A stretch of 31,868 nucleotides of DNA from CAYLSV01 sp964386435 (GCA_964386435.1 CAYLSV010000041.1:1-31868); one strand, 5' to 3'; positions 14,911 through 23,324 are shown, counted from the first letter of the stretch. Numbers and translations are program-made. The notes: generated by a model from the sequence alone, not told the origin.

Positions 14911-15740
14911 ACCGCCCGATACCGCTATCCCGCCGCATGGCGTTCACGCTCGTCGAGCTGATCATGGGCCTGAGCATCACCGCGCTGGTCGGCGTCGCCG
15001 CGCTGAGCCTGATGACCACCACCGCCACCGGCTGGTCGGCTCTCGCCGATGCGGAGAAGACGCAGGCCACCCGCCAAGCCACCGGCGCCCGCCTCGACCA
15101 CATGCTGCGCAACGCCGCGGGCGTCTTGCAGGTCCGCCAGAACAACGCCGGCACCGGCAACACCCGCGCCCTGATCTGGCTCCACGACGAGCTGCACCTG
15201 GGCGACGCCTTCCCCGGCGACCGCGTCGTGCAACTCGGCGAAATCGGTCTAATCCAGTTTCAACCCGCCGACGGCCGCGTCGTCCACCTCACACCCCGGC
15301 TGCTCCAACACCCGAGCATGGCCACGCCGCTGACCGATGAGGAGCTGGCCAACGCCGAAACCTTCACGATGATCCGCAACCTGGCGGACTCAGAGTTGTT
15401 CAACCCGATCCGCACCTTCGCCGGAGAAACCGGCGGCAAGGTCGCGCAGATGAAGATCTCGTACACGCCGCCGATGGACGTCACCGGCACGCCGCTGCTC
15501 GGGTACGAACTTGTCCTAGCCGACGCCGACGGCATTCTTCAGCCGCCGCTGAAGAACACGCTGAGCCTGCCCAACGCCGTCGCCCAGGTGCCGGCCCTTG
15601 CAAGCGTCATCGAGCAACTCCAAGAACACGGCCCGCTCGAGAACGGCCCGCGCAACACCATCGCGGAAGAACTCAGGGACTTGTTCAACGACGAGGACGA
15701 CGAGGACGACGAGGACGACGAGGACGACGAGGACGATTGA
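14907..15740 (+). CDS. GspJ-like minor pseudopilin with acidic repeat tail
   Basis: A 277-residue prepilin starting at the ATG that overlaps the previous stop. The signal is MNRPIPLSRRMA followed by FTLVELIMGLSITALVGVAA. The +5 Glu is E17, but the residue before the cut is Ala (A12) instead of the common Gly. The size and the larger soluble domain fit GspJ/PilW. The protein ends in an almost pure Asp/Glu tail made by five copies of a 9-bp repeat. The frame is open upstream to 14700, which is shadow of the preceding gene. The TGA overlaps the next ATG by one base. Confidence 0.78.
   Translation: MNRPIPLSRRMAFTLVELIMGLSITALVGVAALSLMTTTATGWSALADAEKTQATRQATGARLDHMLRNAAGVLQVRQNNAGTGNTRALIWLHDELHLGDAFPGDRVVQLGEIGLIQFQPADGRVVHLTPRLLQHPSMATPLTDEELANAETFTMIRNLADSELFNPIRTFAGETGGKVAQMKISYTPPMDVTGTPLLGYELVLADADGILQPPLKNTLSLPNAVAQVPALASVIEQLQEHGPLENGPRNTIAEELRDLFNDEDDEDDEDDEDDEDD
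15690..15734 (+). repeat. Five-copy 9-bp tandem repeat encoding an acidic tail
   Basis: Five perfect copies of GACGAGGAC run in frame at the 3' end of the GspJ-like gene and encode DED repeats. Perfect identity between copies suggests recent expansion or slippage. Length changes in steps of 9 bp would alter only the acidic tail length and leave the frame intact. Confidence 0.9.
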
Positions 15741-16840
15741 TGTCAGATAAAAGTGAACATCAGCGCCGGCGGCCGGCTCGTCGCGGGGCGGCCTTGCTCA
15801 TGGTGCTCATCGTCGTGGCGGCGGCGACGATCATCAGTTGGTCGACGCTCAGCAGCACCGCGTTGCGGGTCGACGCCACCGCCAATCGGGCACGGGCCGC
15901 GCGGGCCGAGCAGCTCTCGCACTCGGCCCTCACCGTCGCGCTGCACTACCTCCGCCACCCCGAGCTTTCGCCGGCCGACACCGTGCTCGGACAGGACGGG
16001 CCGTACAGCCCCAGCCACACCTACGCAGTCAACGGCTGCGACGTGAGCGTCACCGTCACGCCCAGCGGCAACGGCTACCAGGTCGACGTCGTCGTCGAGG
16101 CGGACGCCTTGGTGCGCAAGTCCGGGGCGCGGGTTGTCCGCGAGACGGCCCTGCAGCCGCCGGGCATTTTCTCGATCGACGGCGACGTCGTGCTGCCGAC
16201 CGCGTTCGTCGGCGGCGACATCGTCGCCAGCGGTGACATCGGCCCGCCGCCGCCCGCTCACACCGCCGGCTTCGCCAGTGCCACCGGCACCAACTACGGC
16301 GGCGACCCGGCCCCGTCGTCCGACGTCGTGCCCGCACCCGGCGAGATCCCGCTGTTCACGCAAAACGCTTACCCCGGCGGCAACGCCGTCGAACTCAACG
16401 GCCTGACCGGCACGCACGACGCCCGCACCGCCACCAACCCGCTCGGCATCATCCGCATCGACCGCAAGGTCCAACAGCGCGAACCGCTGCACCTCACCGG
16501 CACGCTCATCATCAACGATGAGTTGCACCTGCGCGCGCCCATCCACATCACCGCCGAGCCGGGCATGCCGGCGCTGGTGGTGCGGGACAAGATGCACGTC
16601 CACAAGGGGGCCGATGCCTTCCTGCAGGGCGCGTTCTACGTCGGCGAGAAGCTCGACACCCACGGCAACGCCGGCACCGCCACCGACATCAACGTCGAGG
16701 GTCCGGTGCTGATGAACGACTTCGAGATGGACGCGTTCGACGGCCGCCTCACCATCTCGCCCGCCCGGCCGCTGGAGCTGCAGAATCTCGCCCCCGGCCG
16801 CGAATCCGTCACCGGTCTGGTTGTCACCGACCGGTACTGA
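15740..16840 (+). CDS. GspK/PilX-like pseudopilin with beta-rich domain
   Basis: A 366-residue protein. The signal region is basic (RRRPARRG, cut after G16), then AALLMVLIVVAAATIISWSTL. As in GspK and PilX, the +5 position is not Glu. The long C-terminal part (about 140-355) repeats Gly/Asp/Val patterns such as DGDVVLPTAFVGGDIVASGDI and LHLTGTLIINDELHLRAPIHI. These suggest stacked beta-strands rather than the usual GspK helical domain. It would sit at the pseudopilus tip with the I- and J-like proteins. The ATG at 15740 overlaps the previous TGA; a TTG one codon upstream is in frame. Confidence 0.7.
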   Translation: MSDKSEHQRRRPARRGAALLMVLIVVAAATIISWSTLSSTALRVDATANRARAARAEQLSHSALTVALHYLRHPELSPADTVLGQDGPYSPSHTYAVNGCDVSVTVTPSGNGYQVDVVVEADALVRKSGARVVRETALQPPGIFSIDGDVVLPTAFVGGDIVASGDIGPPPPAHTAGFASATGTNYGGDPAPSSDVVPAPGEIPLFTQNAYPGGNAVELNGLTGTHDARTATNPLGIIRIDRKVQQREPLHLTGTLIINDELHLRAPIHITAEPGMPALVVRDKMHVHKGADAFLQGAFYVGEKLDTHGNAGTATDINVEGPVLMNDFEMDAFDGRLTISPARPLELQNLAPGRESVTGLVVTDRY

Positions 16841-16864
16841 ATTGTAAGTCTTCCCGGGAGAATC

Positions 16865-17140
16865 ATGATGCAACAGCTACGCCCCATTGCCGCCCGTCCG
16901 TCCAGCCGGTCCTGGCTCGTCGCCCTCGCGACCCTGCAGGTGCTGACCCTCGGCGCACTTTTCACCCGCGGCCCCGCGGACGCCGCCGCTGCCTCGCGAC
17001 CCGCTGCGGATGACGCCGACGATCGCGTGCTCCTTCTGCCCAACCCCGCGGCGCAGCGGGCGCAGATCATCGAAGAGCTCCGCCGACTCAACGACCAGCT
17101 CGAGTCGCTCCGCGTCGAGCAGAGCCGGAGGCCGCTGTGA
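16865..17140 (+). CDS. Small exported protein with coiled coil, unknown function
   Basis: A 91-residue protein I do not recognise. It has one hydrophobic N-terminal segment (about 17-34, WLVALATLQVLTLGALF), a flexible Ala/Asp-rich linker, and a short charged helix at about 63-86 that could form a coiled coil. It has no prepilin cleavage motif. GGGAGA precedes tandem ATG codons. It is embedded between the GspK-like and GspH-like genes, and its stop overlaps the next GTG start, so it is very probably a component or chaperone of the same machine. Confidence 0.7.
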   Translation: MMQQLRPIAARPSSRSWLVALATLQVLTLGALFTRGPADAAAASRPAADDADDRVLLLPNPAAQRAQIIEELRRLNDQLESLRVEQSRRPL

Positions 17141-17664
17141 ATCGCCCGCGCCGCCGGCGCGGCATGACGCTCATCGAGCTCATGGTCGTGTTGGTCATCC
17201 TCGGCATCGCCGCGACGCTGGTGCTGCCGGCCATTGCCGACCGGCCGACGCTCCGCCTCGCCGCCGCCGCCCGCGTGGTGGTCAGCGAGTTGCAGTACGC
17301 CCAAAGCCGAGCAATCACGACGCAGCAGTTCCACGTCGTCGCCGCCGACCTTGTTGCGCAACAGATCACGCTCAACCGCGTGACCACGCTCGGCCTCGAA
17401 CCGCTGACCCATCCGACGACGCAGATGCCGTTCGTCACCCGCTTCGACACCGGCGACCTCGACAACGTCCGCCTCGTCAGCGTCGACGCCGACGGCCACA
17501 CCAGCCTCGCGTTCAACGAGCTCGGCGAGCCGCTGGCCATCACGGGCGGCGGGGCGAGCGTCAGCCTGGCGTCGCCGGCGGTCATTACGCTGCAAAGTGG
17601 CACAGAAACCCTGGAAGTTCACGTCCAGCCCTTCACCGGCAGCGTCACCGTGCCGACGAACTAA
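17137..17664 (+). CDS. GspH-like minor pseudopilin
   Basis: A 175-residue prepilin beginning with GTG at 17137, overlapping the upstream TGA (GTGA). The signal is a short Arg-rich leader cut after G9, followed by MTLIELMVVLVILGIAATLV with the +5 Glu at E14. The domain has the GspH/FimT-type pattern AAARVVVSELQYAQSRAITTQQ after the helix and then beta-rich sequence. It is probably a minor subunit of the pseudopilus. Confidence 0.82.
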   Translation: MNRPRRRRGMTLIELMVVLVILGIAATLVLPAIADRPTLRLAAAARVVVSELQYAQSRAITTQQFHVVAADLVAQQITLNRVTTLGLEPLTHPTTQMPFVTRFDTGDLDNVRLVSVDADGHTSLAFNELGEPLAITGGGASVSLASPAVITLQSGTETLEVHVQPFTGSVTVPTN

Positions 17665-17693
17665 GGGGTCGCGCCCGCCGCGGCCGCCTCGGC

Positions 17694-18944
17694 ATGCCCG
17701 CGCTTCCCGCCCAACTCGCCCCCGTCGTCGATCGGCTTCACGCTGCCGTCGTCCCGCTGCGGCGGTGCGGCGGCGGCGTGCTGCCCATCGGCCTCGACGT
17801 CGGCCACCGCGAGCTGCGCCTGGTCCAACTCGCCATCCGCGGCGACCGCGTCGGCGTCACCGCCGCCGTCTGCCAGACGCTCAAGCATTCGACCACCGAC
17901 GACCATGGCCTACTCACCGACGAGGCCGCCGACGCGCTCGCGAAGACGCTGCGCACCGGCCGACTCCGCGGCCGCCGCATTGTCACCAGCGTGCCGCACC
18001 CGATGTGCCGGGTCAAAACGCTGCGCCGCCCCGACACCGACCCGGACCAACTGCGGCAGGGCGTGGAGCGCGACGCCGCCAGCTTGTTCCACGACATGAC
18101 CGGCCAGATCAGCGTCCGCTGCATCGCCAGCGGCGAGGTTCACCAACGCCCCCGCAACGGCGAACGCCCCGAGCCACTCCGCGAGGTGCTCGCCGCCGCC
18201 GCCCAGATCGAGCCGATCGAGCGTTACCTCAACCAGCTCCACCAGATCGGTGCCACGGTCGCCGCACTCGACTTCGAGCCATGCGCGCTGTACCGCGGAC
18301 TTGAGCGGTTTTTCCGAAGAAAAGAGGACGAAGAGGGCGTCCACGTCATCTTCGACATCGGCCACCATTCCGGCCAGGTCATTATCGGTCGCGGCCGGCA
18401 GGTCGGGTTTTACAAGGCCCTCGACACCGGCATGGCCGCCCTGCAGAACGCCGTTGCCGAGCGGCTGGCGATCGAGCAGGGCGAGGCCGCGGCGTTGCTG
18501 CGACGAGTCGACGCTGACGCCGATCGGCCAATGTCCGAGGGCGTGCGCCGGGCCGTCACCGACGCAACGCGGGCGACTGTCGAGCACATGGTGCACGAGG
18601 TCGCGCTGTGCTTGCGATACTGGGCCGTCACCTTCCGCGGGTTGCGGCCGGCGCGGCTGAGCCTGAGCGGCCGGTGCGACTTTGAGCCGCTGCAAACGGC
18701 GCTGGGCAAGGGGCTGAACCTGACGATCGAAACGGCCCGGCCGCTGGGCAACCTCGACGCCGGCGGCGTCCGCCAACTCGACGCCGACCGCGGCACCTGG
18801 TCGGCCGCCGTGGGCATGGCCCTGCGGTTCGCGCCCGGCCCGTACCGCGGCAGCGTCGGCCCGACCCGCGCCGAGCAGGCCGACGCCCAAGCCGCCGACG
18901 AAGCCGTTCACCTCGAGCCGACGCCGGTGCGGTTGGCCGCGTGA
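17694..18944 (+). CDS. pilM: Type IV pilus assembly protein PilM
   Basis: A 416-residue actin-like ATPase that, in known systems, sits on the cytoplasmic face and binds the PilN N-terminus. Actin-fold phosphate loops are visible as LPIGLDVGHRELRLVQL (about 27-43) and GVHVIFDIGHHSGQVIIGRG near residue 220. The region between carries the PilM-typical VTSVPHPMCRVKTLRRP and FDIGHH pattern. The start chosen is the ATG at 17694, 30 nt after the previous stop; the frame is open far upstream as shadow sequence. It is followed in order by PilN, PilO and a PilP-like protein. Confidence 0.85.
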   Translation: MPALPAQLAPVVDRLHAAVVPLRRCGGGVLPIGLDVGHRELRLVQLAIRGDRVGVTAAVCQTLKHSTTDDHGLLTDEAADALAKTLRTGRLRGRRIVTSVPHPMCRVKTLRRPDTDPDQLRQGVERDAASLFHDMTGQISVRCIASGEVHQRPRNGERPEPLREVLAAAAQIEPIERYLNQLHQIGATVAALDFEPCALYRGLERFFRRKEDEEGVHVIFDIGHHSGQVIIGRGRQVGFYKALDTGMAALQNAVAERLAIEQGEAAALLRRVDADADRPMSEGVRRAVTDATRATVEHMVHEVALCLRYWAVTFRGLRPARLSLSGRCDFEPLQTALGKGLNLTIETARPLGNLDAGGVRQLDADRGTWSAAVGMALRFAPGPYRGSVGPTRAEQADAQAADEAVHLEPTPVRLAA

Positions 18945-18962
18945 GGAGCAAGCGGAGCAAGC
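18945..18962 (+). repeat. Duplicated 9-nt ribosome-binding segment before pilN
   Basis: GGAGCAAGC is present twice in tandem between the pilM stop and the pilN-like ATG (18964). Each copy carries GGAG; the second has 6-nt spacing to the start. A local duplication like this could strengthen or tune initiation. Confidence 0.6.
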
Positions 18963-18963
18963 G

Positions 18964-19608
18964 ATGACGACGCCGACGAACAAGCAGAGCGAGCCCGACT
19001 TCCTGCCGGATTGGTACGCCGCCGCCGCCCGCAGCCGCCGCCGCACCACGCTCGCCGGGTCGGCCAGCGTCACGCTCATCACAATCCTCGGCCTCGTCAC
19101 GCTCGGCGGCTGGTTCGACGTCGCCACCGCCTCGGCCCACCTCGACGACCGCACCCGCGACGTCGAGCAGAGCCGCCTGGAAATCGGGCAACTCGAGCAA
19201 AACCTGGGCTTGCGCACGGAACTCCGCACCAGCGAGCAGGTCGCCGCCGACATCGGCCTCACCGTCGAGACGAGTCGTGTGCTGGCCGCAGTCGAGAAGT
19301 CGCTGCCGGCGAGCATGTCGCTGCAGGATCTGAAGATCACGCTGCGGACCAGCCGCCCAACCGGCGGCAGCGCCCTCGCCCGACTCGCCGGCCACAATGA
19401 TGCCAAGCCCGGCAGTGAGCTGGCGGTGGAGATCAAGGCAATCACCACCGCCCATCGATCGATCACGCAATTTGCCAAGCGGCTCGACGAGGTGCCGGCG
19501 CTGGATGACGTGCTCGTCGCCAGCAGCAACCGGGCGGCGTTGCCCGGCGGCGGGGATCAGTGGTCGGTGACGCTCACGTTCACCGTCCCACTGCCCAGCG
19601 CCGGCTGA
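18964..19608 (+). CDS. pilN: PilN-like inner-membrane protein
   Basis: A 214-residue bitopic protein. PDFLPDWY (11-18) occupies the place of the conserved cytoplasmic INLLP peptide that docks on PilM. One transmembrane helix follows (about 29-50), then a coiled-coil stretch (about 60-90) and a periplasmic ferredoxin-like domain ending VTLTFTVPL. PilN and PilO form a periplasmic heterodimer in related systems. Gene order and topology support the call more than sequence identity does. Confidence 0.72.
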   Translation: MTTPTNKQSEPDFLPDWYAAAARSRRRTTLAGSASVTLITILGLVTLGGWFDVATASAHLDDRTRDVEQSRLEIGQLEQNLGLRTELRTSEQVAADIGLTVETSRVLAAVEKSLPASMSLQDLKITLRTSRPTGGSALARLAGHNDAKPGSELAVEIKAITTAHRSITQFAKRLDEVPALDDVLVASSNRAALPGGGDQWSVTLTFTVPLPSAG

Positions 19609-19635
19609 CTCGCCGGCTCAACCGTCACCACCGTC

Positions 19636-20214
19636 ATGCCGATGCGCACCGCAGTGCCGCACTTGCGCGACGAGATTCATTTGGGCATACGGCGTCGCCG
19701 CCGCGTGCTCATGCTGACCGCCGCCGCCGCGGGCGTGCTGGTCGGGGCGGGCTACGTGCCGGCTCACCTCAAAGCGGGTGATATTCAGGAACAAATCGAC
19801 GGCTTTGAGGCTGAGGTCGAGGCGAACCGCGTGCGTGCCGCGGAGTTGCCCGGTGTGGCGGCGGAGGTGCGGGGGCTGCGACAAACGCTGCAGCTGTTCA
19901 AGCCGATGCCGTCGCAGAACCCGCTGTACCCGTTCCTCGCCGACGTCGAGCGGCGGGCCGAGTCGCTGATGATCCGCGACTTCGGCTACCGCCAAGAGGC
20001 CGAGCAAGTCGGCGATCTTCACCGGAAACTACCCGTACTGCTGGAGTTCGAGGGCGATTACGTCAACGTCTTCACGCTGCTTCGGCACATCGAGTCGCTG
20101 CCGCGAATGACCCGCACCTCGCAGCTGCAGCTCACCGAGCCGCAGGGCGAAACCGGCACCGGGCAGGTCCGTTGCCAGATGCGCGTCGAGCTTTACTACC
20201 GCACGGCCAACTGA
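19636..20214 (+). CDS. pilO: PilO-like inner-membrane protein
   Basis: A 192-residue bitopic protein. A basic cytoplasmic N-terminus (RRRRR near 19-23) is followed by one transmembrane helix (about 24-42), a coiled-coil region with DIQEQIDGFEAEVEANRV, and a periplasmic domain. That domain has KLPVLLEFEGDYVNVFTLLRHIESLPRM, which matches the PilO/GspM-type fold. It lies directly after the PilN-like gene and 3 nt before the PilP-like gene. Confidence 0.78.
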   Translation: MPMRTAVPHLRDEIHLGIRRRRRVLMLTAAAAGVLVGAGYVPAHLKAGDIQEQIDGFEAEVEANRVRAAELPGVAAEVRGLRQTLQLFKPMPSQNPLYPFLADVERRAESLMIRDFGYRQEAEQVGDLHRKLPVLLEFEGDYVNVFTLLRHIESLPRMTRTSQLQLTEPQGETGTGQVRCQMRVELYYRTAN

Positions 20215-20217
20215 CTT

Positions 20218-20874
20218 ATGCCGACCACGCCGCGCCAACTCACCCTCGCCGACCGCTGGCAGACCTTGCCGGCCGAGCGGAAGAAGGCCACGGTGCTCGG
20301 GCTGCTGATGGCCGTGCTCGCCGTGCTTTGGTTGTGGCCCAGCACCGACTCGGCCGACGCGGCAACCGCTGACGCTTCGACTGCCAATCCGGCGACGGGC
20401 GATGCAGCGATCCGCACGCCAACCGCGTTCACCTCGCCCGCGTTGCGGCAGTGGCTCACCGAGCCGATTGCCGTGGGCGGCCGCAATCTGTTTATGGCGG
20501 CGGGGGCGGTTGCGCCGTCTGGGCAAAGCGTCCGCGACTTCGACGCGCACGACGATGAGGAAATCGGAAGAATTTGGGTCAACCTGGAGAAGGCGCTGGC
20601 CCGTCGGGCCGATGAGAAGAGGCGGCTGGACGAACGAGCCGACCAAGCCAGGCAGGACGCAAGTCTGCTGAGTTTGGAGGCGACGTGGATGGGCCGGGGC
20701 ACTGACCGCCAGTCAGGTGCCACCGCGGTCATCAACGGCAAGCTCGTCCGGCTGGGGGACGCCGTGTCCCCGGGGGAAGCCATTGCGTCGTTCCGGCTGC
20801 TGCGGGTCGAGCCCCAGCGGGTCGTGCTCGAACGTTGGGGCGTGCGGATCGAACTGCGCATGCCGGACAAGTAG
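20218..20874 (+). CDS. PilP/GspC-like periplasmic connector
   Basis: A 218-residue protein with one N-terminal hydrophobic helix (about 24-41). A flexible Ala/Thr/Asp linker and a charged coiled-coil segment (about 115-150) follow. The C-terminal homology-region-like domain, VINGKLVRLGDAVSPGEAIASF and RVVLERWGVRIELRM, is typical of PilP, GspC and GspB proteins that link the inner-membrane platform to the secretin. It lies between the PilO-like gene and the secretin, exactly where pilP is found in pil operons. Confidence 0.7.
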   Translation: MPTTPRQLTLADRWQTLPAERKKATVLGLLMAVLAVLWLWPSTDSADAATADASTANPATGDAAIRTPTAFTSPALRQWLTEPIAVGGRNLFMAAGAVAPSGQSVRDFDAHDDEEIGRIWVNLEKALARRADEKRRLDERADQARQDASLLSLEATWMGRGTDRQSGATAVINGKLVRLGDAVSPGEAIASFRLLRVEPQRVVLERWGVRIELRMPDK

Positions 20875-20945
20875 ACGTGCCGACCGCACCCGGAACTCAC
20901 GTACCGCCGCCGGCCTCCGCCGGGGCCGCTGGATGAGGAGTTGCC

Positions 20946-23273
20946 ATGCAGAAAAACGCTTCCGCCGATCGTCACAATCCTGAAGAAGTTACCGCCGATC
21001 ACGTCGCCCGAAGGTCGGCCCGATCGAGCAATTTGTCCCGCACGCCGTGGGACATGCCCCGTCGCAGCACCGGCCGACTGCAGGCTGCCGCCGCCGCGGC
21101 GTTGGGTGCGGCGCTCGTTGCCGTCGGCGGTTGGTACGTCGACCCGGCCCCCGTGCCGGCCGCATCGGACCAGCCGATGCCGATGGTCGTTGCCGCCCCC
21201 GAGGTCGCGCCGGTGCAGACGCCGGTTGCCGAGCCGGAGCCGGTGGTGCAAGGCGTGTTCGCCGCCGCCCAAGAGCGGACCGAAGTTGCCCCCGCCGACG
21301 CGATCCAACAGGTTGCCGAACTGGCGGACTTGGCCGGCGTCTTCGAGAACCTGATTCCCGCCCAGCCACCCGCCGAGCCGGAGTTGCCGCCGGTGGTGAT
21401 GGTCGATCCGTTCGCCGAGCAGACCGCGCCGCCGACCCACGCCGGCACCGCGCTCAGCGACGACGACGTGCAATTCGTCGACGCCTACGGCACCGGCGAC
21501 ATCCACGTCTCCGACGCGCCGCTGCAGCAGGTGCTGCGCATGCTCAGCCAACAGACGCAGCTCAATATCATCGCCCACAAGGGCGTCGAGGGCAGCGTCA
21601 CCGCGAACCTCTACGGCGTCACCGTGCACGAAGCGCTCGACGCCATCCTCATGAGCAACGGCTTCGGCTACCGCGAAGACGGCAACTTCATCCACGTCCA
21701 CACGCTCGAAGACCTCGAAGCCGTGCAGGCCGCCGACCGGGCGACGGAGACGCGGGTTTACCGCCTGTTCCACCTCAACGCCGCCGACGCCACATCGCTC
21801 ATCGCCCCTGTCCTTTCCGAGCAGGCCATTGTCGGTACCACGGTTGAGGCCCAGAGCGGCCTCACCGAAAGCGGCACCGGCGGCACCGGCGGCCAGGATT
21901 ATGCCGGCGAAGACCTTGTCGTCATCACCGACTATGCCGACCGGCTCGACCGCGTCCGTCAGATTCTTGACGAGGCGGACCGCCGACCGCCGCAGATTCT
22001 GATCGAGGCGACCATCCTGCGGGCGGCGCTGTCGGAGGACAATCAGCTCGGCATCGACTTCAACGTGCTGGGCGGCGTCGACTTCACCGACGTCAGCTTC
22101 AGCGGCGGCCAGATCAACGGCGCGGGTGTCGCCGACGGTCAATCGCCCGACGCCTTCAGCGGCGGCACCGGCAACAGCTTCAGCGGCAGCGTCCCCGGCG
22201 GCCTGCGCCTCGGCGTCGTCACCGGCGACGTCTCGCTGTTCATCTCCGCCCTCGAAGGCGTCACCGACACCGTCGTCATGGCCAACCCGAAAGTCCTCGC
22301 CGTCAACCGGCAGGAAGGCCGCATCCTCGTCGGCCGGCAGGACGGTTACATCACGACGACCGTCAGCGAAACCGTCGCCACGCAAACCGTTCAGTTCCTC
22401 GAAACCGGCACGAAACTGATGTTCCGCCCGTTCGTGACCGGGGACGGCTACGTGCGGCTGGAGGTCCACCCCGAGGATTCCGACGGCGGCCTGAACGCCG
22501 ACAACCTGCCGTTCAAGATCACCACCGAGGTCACCACCAACGCCGTCGTCAAGGACGGCCACACGGTCGTCATCGGCGGCCTGTTCCGCGAGACCAGCAC
22601 CAGCACCCGCAGCCAGGTGCCGGGCCTGGGCAACCTGCCCGTCGTCGGTGCGGCGTTCCGCAACCAGGCCGACCGGACGGTGCGGGAGGAGATCGTCATC
22701 CTGCTCACGCCGCACATCATCAAGGACGACGACAAGTACAGCGAATTGAGCGAAGAACAGCTCGCCGCCGGTGAAAAACTGCGGGTCGGCGTCCGCGAAG
22801 GCATGATGCCGTGGGGCCGCGAACGGCTCGCCGAGGGTTTCTATGAGAAGGCGCTCACCGAGCTACGGAAAGAGTCGCCGGATCGGAAGAAGGCGCTGTT
22901 CAACCTGAACGCCGCGCTGAACCTGAACCCCAAGTTCCTCGAAGCCATTGAGCTTAAGGAGGAGCTGACCGGCGACCTCGTGCAGGGCGTGGACAACAGT
23001 TCGATCCGCGGCTTCGTCCGTCGCAGCATGCTCAGCGGCGGCACCGGCATGAGCCCGGCCGATCGGCCCAAGGCGCTGCGGATCACGCCGACCACCGAGA
23101 CGGTGTCGGAAGAGCCCGAGGACGAGCCGACCGAGTCGGCCCCGCTGGTCGCGGCACCAGTTACGCCGTTGCCGATGAAAGAGGTGTCCGCCGAGGACGC
23201 CCCGACCACGAGGCCCGACGGGTCGTGGGACGAGATGTTCGCCGAGACGCCGATCGGCACGATTGACGAGTAA
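20946..23273 (+). CDS. Outer-membrane secretin (GspD/PilQ family)
   Basis: A 775-residue secretin, the multimeric outer-membrane gate of the machine. A hydrophobic segment (about 46-62) acts as signal or anchor, after an unusually long 45-residue N-terminus. A proline-rich linker (65-165) follows, then an STN/N0-type domain (about 183-255). An N-domain follows with FHLNAADATSLIAPVL, and the secretin beta-barrel core ends with the signature VPGLGNLPVVGAAF (558-571) and EEIVILLTPHII. An extension of about 180 residues continues with a helical repeat (KKALFNLNAALNLNPKFLEAI) and an acidic Pro/Thr-rich tail. The ATG at 20946 has GAGGAG at 5-nt spacing. An intrinsic terminator follows. Confidence 0.92.
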   Translation: MQKNASADRHNPEEVTADHVARRSARSSNLSRTPWDMPRRSTGRLQAAAAAALGAALVAVGGWYVDPAPVPAASDQPMPMVVAAPEVAPVQTPVAEPEPVVQGVFAAAQERTEVAPADAIQQVAELADLAGVFENLIPAQPPAEPELPPVVMVDPFAEQTAPPTHAGTALSDDDVQFVDAYGTGDIHVSDAPLQQVLRMLSQQTQLNIIAHKGVEGSVTANLYGVTVHEALDAILMSNGFGYREDGNFIHVHTLEDLEAVQAADRATETRVYRLFHLNAADATSLIAPVLSEQAIVGTTVEAQSGLTESGTGGTGGQDYAGEDLVVITDYADRLDRVRQILDEADRRPPQILIEATILRAALSEDNQLGIDFNVLGGVDFTDVSFSGGQINGAGVADGQSPDAFSGGTGNSFSGSVPGGLRLGVVTGDVSLFISALEGVTDTVVMANPKVLAVNRQEGRILVGRQDGYITTTVSETVATQTVQFLETGTKLMFRPFVTGDGYVRLEVHPEDSDGGLNADNLPFKITTEVTTNAVVKDGHTVVIGGLFRETSTSTRSQVPGLGNLPVVGAAFRNQADRTVREEIVILLTPHIIKDDDKYSELSEEQLAAGEKLRVGVREGMMPWGRERLAEGFYEKALTELRKESPDRKKALFNLNAALNLNPKFLEAIELKEELTGDLVQGVDNSSIRGFVRRSMLSGGTGMSPADRPKALRITPTTETVSEEPEDEPTESAPLVAAPVTPLPMKEVSAEDAPTTRPDGSWDEMFAETPIGTIDE

Positions 23274-23287
23274 TTTATTGAAGATGC

Positions 23288-23324
23288 CGCCCGGCCGTTG
23301 TTGATTCGGCGGTCGGGCGTTTTT
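23288..23324 (+). terminator. Intrinsic terminator of the pseudopilus operon
   Basis: CGCCCGGCCG (23288-23297) pairs with CGGTCGGGCG (23310-23319) with one G-T wobble across a 12-nt loop, followed directly by TTTTT. It lies 14 nt after the secretin stop. It is the best Rho-independent terminator in the window. Confidence 0.9.

Noticed and set aside
15690..15734. Tandem repeat as a CRISPR or minisatellite array
   Set aside because: Units are 9 bp, in frame and without spacers; they encode the protein's acidic tail.
20196..22715. 839-codon open frame on the minus strand across the pilP-like and secretin genes
   Set aside because: The plus strand encodes clear PilP-like and secretin domains. 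The minus frame is an Ala/Val/Asp-rich shadow that arises from GC-rich codon use.
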